This document shows positions 7,358-15,890 of a stretch of 64,000 bases of DNA, one piece after another. Numbering within the stretch: position 1 is the first letter of the stretch; every line of letters starts with the position of its first letter. The notes under the pieces were generated by a model. That model saw only the letters and a list, made by a program, of their open reading frames with translations. It did not search any database and was not told where the DNA came from. The stretch lies in assembly GCF_900172325.1 (NCBI RefSeq), contig NZ_FWFR01000004.1, forward strand, positions 62,001 to 126,000, in the 5' to 3' direction. Both the position numbers and the translations under genes were made by a program. Origin of the DNA: Oceanibacterium hippocampi. Lineage in GTDB: Bacteria > Pseudomonadota > Alphaproteobacteria > Sneathiellales > Sneathiellaceae.

Positions 7358-8926
7358 ATGGACTGGCATCTCATGGAATTTCCGACCCTGCACGACTGGC
7401 CCGGCTACGGCGATCTTGTCCGGACCGCGCTGGCCCGCTTTCCCGAACGCGTGGCGTTGGTCGAAGGCGACCGTCAATTATCCTATCGCGAGCTTGGCCA
7501 ACGGATTTTGGCAGCCGGGTCGGCACTTGAGCGTCTGGGACTACGCAGGGGTGAGGCAGTCGCGCAGCTCTCGCAGAACTCGATCGACGCAGTCGTTCTC
7601 CAGTTGGCGGCCTATGCTCGAGGTTTCCGCTTCATTCCACTCCACCCGCTGGGGGCGGAAGACGACCATGCCTATATCCTGCAGGATTCCGAGGCGAGGA
7701 TTCTCGTCTTCCAGGCGGGGCGCTATTCCGCCAATGCGGACTATCTGCGGAGCCATGTCGAGGGTCTCTCCAAGGTACTGAGCCTTTCCGACATCTTCGA
7801 ACTGGCGAACGACGCCGACGAAGAGTCAGAGGTGGTGCCCCCCAACATCCCGGAACCCGAACATGTAGTCACGATGCTCTATACCGGCGGGACCACCGGA
7901 AAACCCAAGGGCGTGGTCCTGACGAACCGGTGCATGGTTCTCAACGCCATGCTTTGCCTGTCGGAATGGGAATGGCCGGCGGACATCCGCTTCCTGTGCG
8001 CGACGCCGATTACGCACGCCTCCGGATGCATGATCGTGCCGATCCTCCTGCGCGGCGGCACGGTTTATCTGCACGCTGGTTTCGACGCGGAGAAATTTTA
8101 CGAAGATGCGCGGCGGCATCGGATTACCGCGACGTTCCTCGTGCCGACAATGATCTACCTGTTGCTCGATCAGGCCAGCGACCGGACGCTGCCCGACCTG
8201 GAACTCGTGATCTACGGCGGCTCGGCGATCTCACCCAGCCGGCTCGACGAGGCGCTTCGGCGCTTCGGGCCGATCTTCATGCAGATCTATTCGCAGTCGG
8301 AGGCGCCGAATTTCGCCTGCGCGATGCGCCGAGGCGAACATGTTGCCGGCGACCTCGCCCGCCTTGCCTCGTGCGGCCGTCCGCTGGCCGGGATCACCGT
8401 CCGGCTTCTTGACGAGGACGGTGTTCCGGTCCGGCAGGGCGAGATCGGCGAGATCTGTTTCCGCGGCCCGTCGATCATGCAGCATTACTGGAAGAGGCCC
8501 GGGGAATCGTCGGAAGCGCTCAAGGATGGATGGCTTCACACCGGAGACCTCGCGCATCAGGACGAAGCCGGCTTCATCTATATCGTCGACCGGCGCAAGG
8601 ACATGATCGTTTCCGGCGGATTCAATGTCTATCCGCGCGAGATCGAGGATGTCCTGACAGCGCACGAGGCAGTCCTGGCGGCAGCCGTGATTGGCATTCC
8701 CGACCCGAAATGGGGCGAAGCGGTGAAGGCAATCGTCGTGCGCAGGCCCGGTGGCATTGTGACCGGGCAGGCTCTCACCGACCTCGTCAAGCAGAAGAAA
8801 GGTTCGGTCGCGGCGCCGAAATCGGTGGATTTCGTGGACGAATTGCCGCTCACGCCGCTCGGAAAACCCGACAAGAAGGTGCTGAGGGAACGTTACTGGC
8901 AGGGCCAGTCCCGCCGCGTCGGTTGA
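7358..8926 (+). CDS. AMP-binding acyl-CoA ligase
   Basis: ANL-superfamily CoA ligase, 522 aa, which adenylates a carboxylic acid and transfers it to CoA. The ATP loop YTGGTTGKPKG is at 175-185, the A5-type motif is YSQSE, the hinge-region block GWLHTGD is at 391-397, the DRRKDMIVSGGFNVYPREIE block follows, and the C-terminal catalytic Lys lies in PLTPLGKPDKK. Start uncertain: the frame is open from 7241, and ATG 7358 or ATG 7373 are both possible. The nearest GGAGGT (7331-7336) is farther from either than usual. It is the first gene after the terminator and probably starts its own unit with the two GST genes. Confidence 0.92.
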   Translation: MDWHLMEFPTLHDWPGYGDLVRTALARFPERVALVEGDRQLSYRELGQRILAAGSALERLGLRRGEAVAQLSQNSIDAVVLQLAAYARGFRFIPLHPLGAEDDHAYILQDSEARILVFQAGRYSANADYLRSHVEGLSKVLSLSDIFELANDADEESEVVPPNIPEPEHVVTMLYTGGTTGKPKGVVLTNRCMVLNAMLCLSEWEWPADIRFLCATPITHASGCMIVPILLRGGTVYLHAGFDAEKFYEDARRHRITATFLVPTMIYLLLDQASDRTLPDLELVIYGGSAISPSRLDEALRRFGPIFMQIYSQSEAPNFACAMRRGEHVAGDLARLASCGRPLAGITVRLLDEDGVPVRQGEIGEICFRGPSIMQHYWKRPGESSEALKDGWLHTGDLAHQDEAGFIYIVDRRKDMIVSGGFNVYPREIEDVLTAHEAVLAAAVIGIPDPKWGEAVKAIVVRRPGGIVTGQALTDLVKQKKGSVAAPKSVDFVDELPLTPLGKPDKKVLRERYWQGQSRRVG

Positions 8927-8977
8927 ACTGGCGCTGCTTTCGACCGTTCCTTGAAACAATTTTAATCAGGAGCAGAC

Positions 8978-10012
8978 ATGCACGCTGATCGATATCGCCT
9001 ATACGGTGTTCTGGGGTCCCCCTATGCCGCCAAGGTTCGCGCCCTGCTGCGTTATCGGCATCTGCCGTTCGACTGGATCGGGGCGGGCTATGACTGGGCA
9101 CCCGATTATGTCGAGGTCCGCGACGAACTGCGCGACGTGAAGCCGCCGGTTATCCCGGTCCTGCGGTTTCCGCACGACGGCAGCTATCGGACCGACTCAA
9201 CGGTCCTGGCCTATCAGCTGGAAGACCTGCATCCCGGCCACCGGTCCGTCATCCCCGACGGCGCGGCGAGAGCGTTCCTGTCTCATTTGCTCGAAGACAT
9301 GGCGGACGAGTGGGGCATGAAGATGGCCTTCTGGTATCGCTGGAGCAACGAGGCCGACGGCGAATTCAGAAGCCGCTTCATCATGGCCGAGATCATGGGC
9401 GGCGGCGTCCCCGATCAACTTCTCGGCGAGGCGGCGAAGCAGTTCCGTGAGCGGCAGGTGCATCGTATGGATCTGGTCGGCGTGACGCCGGAAAACGGGC
9501 CGCTGGTTATCGAGACCTACGACCGGGTTCTGGATATCACCAACCGGATGAACGAGCGCCAGTCGTTCCTGTTCGGAAGCAGACCGTCGCTTGCCGACTT
9601 CGGATGGTACGGAGCCCTGTTCACCTGCTGGAACGACCCGTCGCCGGGACGGATCATGACCGAACGGGCGCCGGGGACGATCTACTGGTTGCAGCGGCTG
9701 GACGAGGCGTCTGGCGTCTCCGGCGACTGGTATGACCCGGAGGATCCGCTCCCGGAGAGCGTGGTCGAACTCCTGGGTATGGTCGGCGACGTCTATCTAC
9801 CGTTCCTGGCCGCCAATGCGGCGGCGCTCGACGAAGGGCGGAAGACCTTCACCTTCAGTGCCTATGGCCGGCCCTACACGCAGGGCGTATTCCGCTATCA
9901 GCGGAAATGCCTGGAGTGGCTGCGCAGCGAGTTCGCCGGGCTCTCGGCGGATGATCGGGCTAGTATCGAGGAGGTGCTCAAGGATACGGGCTGCCTGAAC
10001 TACCTGGTGTAG
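8978..10012 (+). CDS. Glutathione S-transferase-like protein with long C-terminal region
   Basis: 344 aa, against about 200-230 for ordinary GSTs. The N-terminal thioredoxin-fold domain is clear: LYGVLGSPYAAKVRALLRYR is the GSH-site helix, and PVIPVLRF carries the cis-Pro, followed by DSTVLAYQLED. The helical C-terminal domain is extended and contains SFLFGSRPSLADFGWYGAL, a typical GST N-capping region. GGAG Shine-Dalgarno at 8968-8973. The catalytic Ser/Tyr/Cys position holds SPY, so Ser is a candidate. The role may be glutathione conjugation or thiolytic cleavage in the same pathway as the upstream ligase. Substrate unknown. Confidence 0.85.
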   Translation: MHADRYRLYGVLGSPYAAKVRALLRYRHLPFDWIGAGYDWAPDYVEVRDELRDVKPPVIPVLRFPHDGSYRTDSTVLAYQLEDLHPGHRSVIPDGAARAFLSHLLEDMADEWGMKMAFWYRWSNEADGEFRSRFIMAEIMGGGVPDQLLGEAAKQFRERQVHRMDLVGVTPENGPLVIETYDRVLDITNRMNERQSFLFGSRPSLADFGWYGALFTCWNDPSPGRIMTERAPGTIYWLQRLDEASGVSGDWYDPEDPLPESVVELLGMVGDVYLPFLAANAAALDEGRKTFTFSAYGRPYTQGVFRYQRKCLEWLRSEFAGLSADDRASIEEVLKDTGCLNYLV

Positions 10013-10023
10013 GGGCAGGGCTC

Positions 10024-10725
10024 ATGATCGATCTCTATTACTGGCCGACACCCAATGCCTGGAAGGTATCGATCCTGCTTGAGGAACTCGGCGTCCCCTA
10101 TCGTTTGAAGCCGGTTAGTATCGGCGAGGGCAAACAGTTCGCGCCCGAGTTTCTCAAGATCAGTCCGAACAACAAGATACCGGCGATCGTTGATCACGAC
10201 CCGGCCGGCTCCGGCGCGCCTCTCGCGATCTTCGAGTCGGGCGCGATCCTGACCTACCTGGCGGAGAAGCACGGTCGGTTCCTCCCGGCGGATGTCGAGG
10301 GGAAATTCCGGGTGCTCCAGTGGGTATTCTGGCAGGTCGGCGCTGTCGGTCCGACCGCGGGCCAGGTCCATCATTTCACCGACTACGCACCCGAGCGCAT
10401 CGCCTATGCTACCGAGCGTTTCACCAATGAACTGCACCGCCTCTACGGCGTTCTCGATCATGCCCTCGCGGGGGAAAGCCATATCGCCGGCGACTATTCG
10501 ATTGCGGACATGGCCTGCTGGCCATGGTTCCGGCTGCACCGTCAGGAAGGCATCCGGATCGCCGAATTTCCGAATGTCCAGCGATGGCTGGACGCTCTGG
10601 CCGCCCGGCCGGCGCTGAACCGGGGGTTTCGTCTCGGCACCGAATTGAAGGGCGGCAAGCCAACCATGACGGAAGAGGCGAAGAAGATCCTGCTGGGCCA
10701 GCGTGCTGTTGCCCGCCCTGAGTAG
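10024..10725 (+). CDS. Glutathione S-transferase, YfcG/Ure2-like
   Basis: 233 aa canonical two-domain GST. The N-terminus LYYWPTPNAWKVSILLEELG and NNKIPAIVD (cis-Pro) followed by FESGAILTYLAEK match the Nu-class YfcG/Ure2-like group, which uses a Thr/Asn pair to bind glutathione and can act as a disulfide reductase. The C-terminal domain has GDYSIADMACWPW. It starts 11 nt after the preceding GST gene, so the two are co-transcribed. Two GSTs after a CoA ligase are unusual and hint at glutathione-dependent chemistry on the pathway substrate. Confidence 0.9.
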   Translation: MIDLYYWPTPNAWKVSILLEELGVPYRLKPVSIGEGKQFAPEFLKISPNNKIPAIVDHDPAGSGAPLAIFESGAILTYLAEKHGRFLPADVEGKFRVLQWVFWQVGAVGPTAGQVHHFTDYAPERIAYATERFTNELHRLYGVLDHALAGESHIAGDYSIADMACWPWFRLHRQEGIRIAEFPNVQRWLDALAARPALNRGFRLGTELKGGKPTMTEEAKKILLGQRAVARPE

Positions 10726-10823
10726 CGCCTAAGAATTTTCCATCCGACTAGATCCGCCTGAACTCGATCCATGATCATCGATGTCCGCACTGAGCGAAAG
10801 GCCGGGTCTGTCGCGACCTGACT

Positions 10824-10840
10824 GGGCCGGCTTTCGGCCC
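10824..10840. terminator. Hairpin between convergent GST and TRAP operons
   Basis: GGGCCG (10824-10829), loop GCTTT, CGGCCC (10835-10840). It lies between the plus-strand GST stop and the minus-strand TRAP permease stop, where a two-way terminator is expected. The T-run is poor on both strands, so the call is weak. Confidence 0.35.
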
Positions 10841-10883
10841 GGATTTCGGATGCGACGAGCGTGTCTCGACCACCACTCGCCGG

Positions 10884-12173
10884 TCAGTAGACCAGGCGCG
10901 GGAGGAACAGGGCGATGCTCGGGAATGCGACCAGAAGGCCGGCACCGAACAGCAGGATTAGCCAGTAGGGGAGCGCCGCCAGGGCGATCGCCTCGACCGA
11001 TACTTCCCGCTTCGTGAGGGCCGCGATCACGTACAGATTCATGCCGATTGGCGGCGTGATGAGGCCGATCTCGATCATGATGGTCACGAAGACCCCGAAC
11101 CACACCGGGTCGAAGCCGAGCGATACGACGAGTGGAAACAGGAACGGCAGGCTCAGCAGCATCAGGGTGATACCGTCGAAGAAGCAACCCAGTATCAGGT
11201 AGAACAGGGCGACAAAGGTGATCATCTGGTAGGGGCCCAGACCCAGGCCGGTGGCGAGTTCGATGACCTGTCGCGGTAGGCCGAGAATGCTGATCGACTG
11301 GCCGAGGATGACCGCGCCGATCAGGACGAAGGCGATCGCGCTGATGCTGACGGTCGCCCGGTGCAGCGCCTGCGCAAGCTTGGAAACGGTGAGATCGCCG
11401 ATCGATACGCCGAGCAGGATCGACAGGATTACACCAAGGCCTGCCGCCTCGGTTGGGGTCGCCACGCCGAGATAGATCGTCCCGAGCACGCCGATCGCAA
11501 GGATGACCAGTGGCCAGAGCTTGACCAGGTGCCTGAGGGGATTGCCGTCGCTCTCCCGCGCCACTTCGGTGAGAGGGACGATGGCCTTGCGATGCGAGGC
11601 GACCACCACATAGATCATGAATAGAAGGCTCAGCACCAACCCGGGAACGATGCCGGCGAGGAAGAGCTGGCCGATCGAAACCTCCTGCCAGGCGCCGTAG
11701 AGCAGGAGTGACAGGCTCGGCGGAATGAGCAGCCCGAGTGTGCTTGCGCCGGCGATGCTGCCCAAGATGGCAGACTTGTCGTAGCCGCGCTTCGAGAGTT
11801 CCGGGTAGGAGACCGCGCAAACTGCAGCCGCCGTCGCGACGCTGGACCCGCTGACCGAGCCAAAGGCGGTGCAAACGGCGATATTCGTGTGCAGCAGCCT
11901 GCCCGGGACCCGGGAGAAGAGCGGTGCAAGCGCCGTGTAGATACGCTGGCTGAGGCCGCTGGCGACGAGAATTTCACCCATAATGATGAACATCGGCAGG
12001 GCACTCAGAGTAAAATTCCCGAGCGTGTTCTGAACGGCGAGAACGGCAAGGTCGGTGGCCCCGCCAACATAGACCTGCAGGATGATCATGCCGACGATAC
12101 CGAGTGCCGCGCCGACGGCCGCTCCGGCGCCGATCGATCCGAAGACGCCGACCGAAAGGATCCACCAGATCAT
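10884..12173 (-). CDS. dctM: TRAP transporter large permease, DctM (system 1)
   Basis: Large membrane subunit of a TRAP transporter (sodium-coupled uptake of organic acids), 429 aa with about 12 hydrophobic segments. Typical DctM signatures are FTLSALPMFIIMGEIL, SGSSVATAAAVCAVSYPEL, STLGLLIPPSLSLLLYG and TPPIGMNLYVI. It overlaps the small permease gene by 4 nt. Gene order on the minus strand is binding protein, small permease, large permease. The AraC gene beyond the binding protein is divergent and a likely regulator. Confidence 0.95.
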   Translation of the reverse strand: MIWWILSVGVFGSIGAGAAVGAALGIVGMIILQVYVGGATDLAVLAVQNTLGNFTLSALPMFIIMGEILVASGLSQRIYTALAPLFSRVPGRLLHTNIAVCTAFGSVSGSSVATAAAVCAVSYPELSKRGYDKSAILGSIAGASTLGLLIPPSLSLLLYGAWQEVSIGQLFLAGIVPGLVLSLLFMIYVVVASHRKAIVPLTEVARESDGNPLRHLVKLWPLVILAIGVLGTIYLGVATPTEAAGLGVILSILLGVSIGDLTVSKLAQALHRATVSISAIAFVLIGAVILGQSISILGLPRQVIELATGLGLGPYQMITFVALFYLILGCFFDGITLMLLSLPFLFPLVVSLGFDPVWFGVFVTIMIEIGLITPPIGMNLYVIAALTKREVSVEAIALAALPYWLILLFGAGLLVAFPSIALFLPRLVY

Positions 12174-12709
12174 GGCGTCGGCGCCTCGTTGTTCCGGTTG
12201 TCCGGATCATCGGCGCGTCGACCGGATGCCAGATGCACGAAATTGACGAGCGCGATCAGTCCGCCGCTGGCGATCAGGACGACGAGGAGCAACATCCAGG
12301 GCCAGATGAGGATTTCGGCCTGCTCGGTCCGTGTGTTGAACTGGAAGGCCGTGTAGGCATATTTGCCCAGTGCGTAGCAGAACCAGCCGGAGAAAATGCT
12401 GACGATCAGCGAACTGAATAGCCCGGAGAACATTCCCGCCCGTCGAGGCAGCATCTCCACGAACAGCGTCATGCGGATCTGGTCGCGGCTGGTCGCCGCA
12501 TGGGGGAATGTCAGAAATGTTCCGATCAGGAACAACAGGCCGACAAGCTCCTCGGTGAAATGAAAGGGGGCGCCAGCGATGTATCTGGCCGCCGCGCTTG
12601 CCACAACAAAGATCGCCATGGCCGAGAAGGCTACCGTTGCCAGAATCAGAAAGATTTGGCTCGGGGCTTCGCGCAATGTTGCCCCCCGGCCGGTTCCGTC
12701 GTCAGACAT
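12170..12709 (-). CDS. dctQ: TRAP transporter small permease, DctQ (system 1)
   Basis: 179 aa, four predicted membrane segments, the DctQ topology. The FTEELVGLLFLIGTFLTFP block is the family core, with AATSRDQIRMTL following. Translationally coupled to DctM by a 4-nt overlap. A gap of 141 bp separates it from the upstream binding-protein gene, within which I see no gene. Confidence 0.9.
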   Translation of the reverse strand: MSDDGTGRGATLREAPSQIFLILATVAFSAMAIFVVASAAARYIAGAPFHFTEELVGLLFLIGTFLTFPHAATSRDQIRMTLFVEMLPRRAGMFSGLFSSLIVSIFSGWFCYALGKYAYTAFQFNTRTEQAEILIWPWMLLLVVLIASGGLIALVNFVHLASGRRADDPDNRNNEAPTP

Positions 12710-12850
12710 TGGATAACTCCGCGTCCCGATTGTTGCTGTGGCCGGCCTGAAGACCGGGCGTCATCTCGCGGGTCCTTCGCTGTACGGCGGCGGGCAAGGC
12801 GTGGGGCTCCCACGCCTTGCCGCATCCCGACCGCAGGATCGCGTCCGATC

Positions 12851-13906
12851 TCAGTTGATCCTCGCACGTATTTCCTTCAGCGAGGTCATGATGTTGTTGC
12901 GGTTCGCGACCTGTTCATCGCCGGCCTTGCTCGTATTCTCGAGCCAGGTTTTCACGACTTCGTTGTAGAAGGCGTTCTTGTCCTCGGTGGAGAAGTCGTC
13001 GAGGACCTTAATTTCTCCGGTTTCATTGAACGTCTCGACGGCCTTCGTTTCGAGATCCCGGGAGACTTCCAGTCCGGCGGTTTCGGTCTTGGCGTAGAGC
13101 CACTCGCCAGCCTCATTGACGACTGCCTGCAGGTCGGCGGGCAAGGACTCCCAGTGACGCTTGCTCACGGCAACCGCGGAGAGGCCGGACAGGGTGAACA
13201 TGGGCGCCGCGTAGTTGGTAACTTCCTGAAGCGACAACGTCGACGCGATCGCCAGGCTGTGAATCGCGCAATCAACGACACCCGTCTGGATCGCCACGTA
13301 CAGCTCGTCCTGGGGCATGAGCTGTGCGCGAATGCCCAATGCGTTGAACGGTTCGATGACGTCCTTGACCCAGACCCGTAGCTTCTTGCCGGACAGCCCG
13401 GCGAGGCTCCGGATCGGTTCGTTACAGAAGATCGAAAGCCTGTAGGGCGGGGTGTTGAGCCAGCCGACCGTGACGGCGTTCCAGCGCTCATAACCCTTGC
13501 GATAAATGTCCATCAGGACCGGATTGAGGGCGACGGCCTCGCTGTCGCTGTAGACCGCACCGTTTGGCAAGGCGTTGGCGACCTCGGGCACGTCGCGGGC
13601 CAGGTATCCCGGATAGAGCACGGCCATCTGGACGGCGCCGCTCCGCAGCGCCTGCAAATGGTCGGCCGGCTTGATGCCAAGCGAGCCGCCGCTGAACACG
13701 GCGATCTTCAGTCGACCATTGGATTTCTCGTGAACTCTCTCCGCGAACTCGTTGAGCATTTTGGATTCCCAGCGGGTCTCCACCCAGTTGTTCTGGAAAC
13801 GCCAATCGAACTCGGCAGCGCGCGTTGAACTGAGAGTGATTGCCGAAAAAATCAGAACCAGCGGCAAGATGAAGATAGTAATGCATTTTGGAATACTATT
13901 AAGCAT
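12851..13906 (-). CDS. dctP: TRAP transporter substrate-binding protein, DctP family (system 1)
   Basis: Periplasmic solute receptor, 351 aa from the ATG at 13906, which has a strong GGGAGGAAA Shine-Dalgarno. The signal peptide has a long hydrophobic stretch (ITIFILPLVLIFSAITL) ending near TRAA. DctP marks: FAERVHEKSNGRLKIAVF, and GLSGKKLRVWVKDVIEPFNA with the conserved ligand-binding region. The gene and its upstream region look more AT-rich than the neighbouring enzyme genes. Substrate not predictable from sequence alone. Confidence 0.93.
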   Translation of the reverse strand: MLNSIPKCITIFILPLVLIFSAITLSSTRAAEFDWRFQNNWVETRWESKMLNEFAERVHEKSNGRLKIAVFSGGSLGIKPADHLQALRSGAVQMAVLYPGYLARDVPEVANALPNGAVYSDSEAVALNPVLMDIYRKGYERWNAVTVGWLNTPPYRLSIFCNEPIRSLAGLSGKKLRVWVKDVIEPFNALGIRAQLMPQDELYVAIQTGVVDCAIHSLAIASTLSLQEVTNYAAPMFTLSGLSAVAVSKRHWESLPADLQAVVNEAGEWLYAKTETAGLEVSRDLETKAVETFNETGEIKVLDDFSTEDKNAFYNEVVKTWLENTSKAGDEQVANRNNIMTSLKEIRARIN

Positions 13907-14071
13907 CGTTTCCTCCCACATTTGTAGGCACCGTGAATGTTGCGGTGCCGCATTCTCGACATTCCTTTGCCGATGTTATTTGCGCATCAGGTCGTCAATC
14001 GACGCCTTCCTGATATACTCAATTGTGCTAAACTTGTGCCCCGTGAATCTGCGTTGGGATTGCCAACTGAT
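13907..14071. promoter_or_regulatory. Divergent promoter with AraC-type direct repeats
   Basis: Region shared by the TRAP operon (minus) and the AraC gene (plus). Two TTGTGC direct repeats (14023-14028, 14034-14039) are 11 bp apart, one helical turn, as expected for an AraC-family monomer pair. An ATCAGG (13986-13991)/CCTGAT (14009-14014) inverted repeat lies just upstream. The segment is AT-rich. Promoter hexamers are not assigned. Confidence 0.45.
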
Positions 14072-14857
14072 ATGTCGAACAGGACAATTTCCGCGGAAGC
14101 TATCGCCGATCTCGAACGCAGAAAGGTCCCGGTGCCCGTCTCGGGCGTGGCGATGGACCTGCCGGCGCGCACTTCGGTCGAATTGCACCGGCACGATAAC
14201 GGGCAGCTGGTATTCTCCAGCAGTGGCGTGATGGCCGTCGATGTTGGCCACGGAAAATGGGTGTTACCGCCGCAGCGCGCGATGTGGATCCCGGCTCCGA
14301 TCGAACATCGCCTGGTCACTCTGACATCGGTTTCGCTTCGCAACCTGCTGATTTCGGACTCGATTTCAGGGAGCTTGCCGACGACATGCAGCGCGCTCCG
14401 AGTTAGCGGCCTGTTGCGCGAATTGATCATCCGTCTTGCGGAAGAACCAGAGCAGATTGCCACCGACACACAGCGTCAGGCGATCAACACATTGCTGTTC
14501 GAAGAGCTGCGCGATTTCTCCGACGGTCCGGTTTTTTTGCCCCAGCCGACGTCCGAGCGCATGCAGCGGGTCTGTGAGGCGTTGATGGAAAATCCGGCGG
14601 ACGTTCGGCCACTGGAATATTGGGCCTCGGTCGCCGCAGTCAGCTCCCGGACGTTGGCCCGGATGTTCATGCGCGAGACGGGGATGTCGTTCGCCATGTG
14701 GCGCCGCCAGTTGCGGCTGATCGAATCCCTCGCCTTGCTGGGCCAGGGAGAGTCGGTCACGAATGTGGCGCTGGACGTCGGGTACGAAAGCACGAGTGCC
14801 TTCATCGAGGCGTTCAAGAAGACCTTCGGCGAAACACCCGCCCGGTATTTCTGCTAG
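14072..14857 (+). CDS. AraC family transcriptional regulator
   Basis: 262 aa from ATG 14072 (the frame is open from 13937, but the extra residues look non-coding). The N-terminal half has a cupin-like sensing domain: VELHRHDNGQLVFSSSGVM and WVLPPQRAMWIPAPIEH, typical of AraC regulators with a His-based pocket. The C-terminal half has two helix-turn-helix motifs, WASVAAVSSRTLARMFMRE and VTNVALDVGYESTSAFIEAF, then the KKTFGETPARY ending. Divergent from the TRAP operon and likely its regulator. Confidence 0.93.
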   Translation: MSNRTISAEAIADLERRKVPVPVSGVAMDLPARTSVELHRHDNGQLVFSSSGVMAVDVGHGKWVLPPQRAMWIPAPIEHRLVTLTSVSLRNLLISDSISGSLPTTCSALRVSGLLRELIIRLAEEPEQIATDTQRQAINTLLFEELRDFSDGPVFLPQPTSERMQRVCEALMENPADVRPLEYWASVAAVSSRTLARMFMRETGMSFAMWRRQLRLIESLALLGQGESVTNVALDVGYESTSAFIEAFKKTFGETPARYFC

Positions 14858-14876
14858 CCGCCTACCTGGTCCGAGG

Positions 14877-15890
14877 TCACGCGGCGCGGGACTCCATGAT
14901 GGCGATCCCGGCGGCGGCGAAGATGTCGAGCAGGCTCCTCCGGTTCGCGCCGTCGAGGATGAAGACGAGCCTGGAACGGCGGCTCGCATCCGGCCATTCC
15001 TCGAGCGTTTCCGGCGGGTAGAAGATGTGGTGAACGCCGTGGATGACCACTGGCTTCTCCACTCCTGCGATGTTGATCACGCCCTTGCAGCGGAGCAGGG
15101 CCGGCGCCAGCTCGTCGACGATCCGTCCGAGGAAATCGGCGAGGCGCGGCCAGTCGAACGGTTCCGTCACCTCGAACGCGCAGGTTTCGACGCCGTGCGC
15201 GTGGTGATGGGCTGCCTGGGGTCCGGTCAGCAGGCGCGCCCAGCGCTCCGCCGGCAGCGCGCTCGGAATGCGCTCCCACAGCAGGTCGGCGGGACGCTCG
15301 GGGTCCTTGCCCGAAGTCCGGATCGGGGCATGCGGGTTCAGGCGGCGGATCTCGTCGGAAAGCGCCTGTAATCGTGACGGCTCGGCCTTGTCGGCCTTGG
15401 TGATCACGAGTTCGTCGGCGAAGACAACCTGGTGTACCGCTTCCTGATGCGCTTTCAGGGTTGCCTCGCCGAACTCGGCATCGACGGCGGCGGCGAGGCT
15501 CGCCAGGCGGAAGCGCGCCTTGACATTGCGCTCGGTCGCGAAGGTCCTGACGATCGGTGCCGGTGAGGCGAGCCCTGTGGTTTCGACCAGTACCGAGGGG
15601 ATCGTCCGGTTGTCCCGCGCGGCGGTCCGGTAGAGCCGCTCCAGCGCTTCCGACAGGTCGCTCCGCAACGCGCAGCAAAGGCAGCCGTTGTCGAGCAGCA
15701 CGATGTCCTCGCCCGGATAATCGATCAGCAGGTGATCGATCGGGATCTCGCCCATCTCGTTGACGATGACCGCGGCGCCGGCAAACTGCGGCGCCTGGAG
15801 GAGCGGCCTGAGCAGCGTCGACTTGCCGCTGCCGAGAAAGCCGGTCAGGACGAGGACGGGAATGCGGGGGTCGGTGTCGGGTATGCTCAC
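14877..15890 (-). CDS. CobW/COG0523-type GTPase, putative metal chaperone
   Basis: 337 aa P-loop GTPase of the G3E family. Walker A is GFLGSGKST (17-25), the metal-binding CLCC is at 70-73, followed by ETTGLASPAPI, and the base-specificity region is ITKADK. The C-terminal CobW_C domain includes VIHGVHHIFYP. Members load metals (Zn, Co) into target enzymes using GTP. It overlaps the importer ATPase gene by 4 nt, so it is the last gene of that operon. The metal-dependent ArgE-like deacetylase in the same operon and the amidohydrolase nearby are plausible clients (inference). Confidence 0.92.
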   Translation of the reverse strand: MSIPDTDPRIPVLVLTGFLGSGKSTLLRPLLQAPQFAGAAVIVNEMGEIPIDHLLIDYPGEDIVLLDNGCLCCALRSDLSEALERLYRTAARDNRTIPSVLVETTGLASPAPIVRTFATERNVKARFRLASLAAAVDAEFGEATLKAHQEAVHQVVFADELVITKADKAEPSRLQALSDEIRRLNPHAPIRTSGKDPERPADLLWERIPSALPAERWARLLTGPQAAHHHAHGVETCAFEVTEPFDWPRLADFLGRIVDELAPALLRCKGVINIAGVEKPVVIHGVHHIFYPPETLEEWPDASRRSRLVFILDGANRRSLLDIFAAAGIAIMESRAA

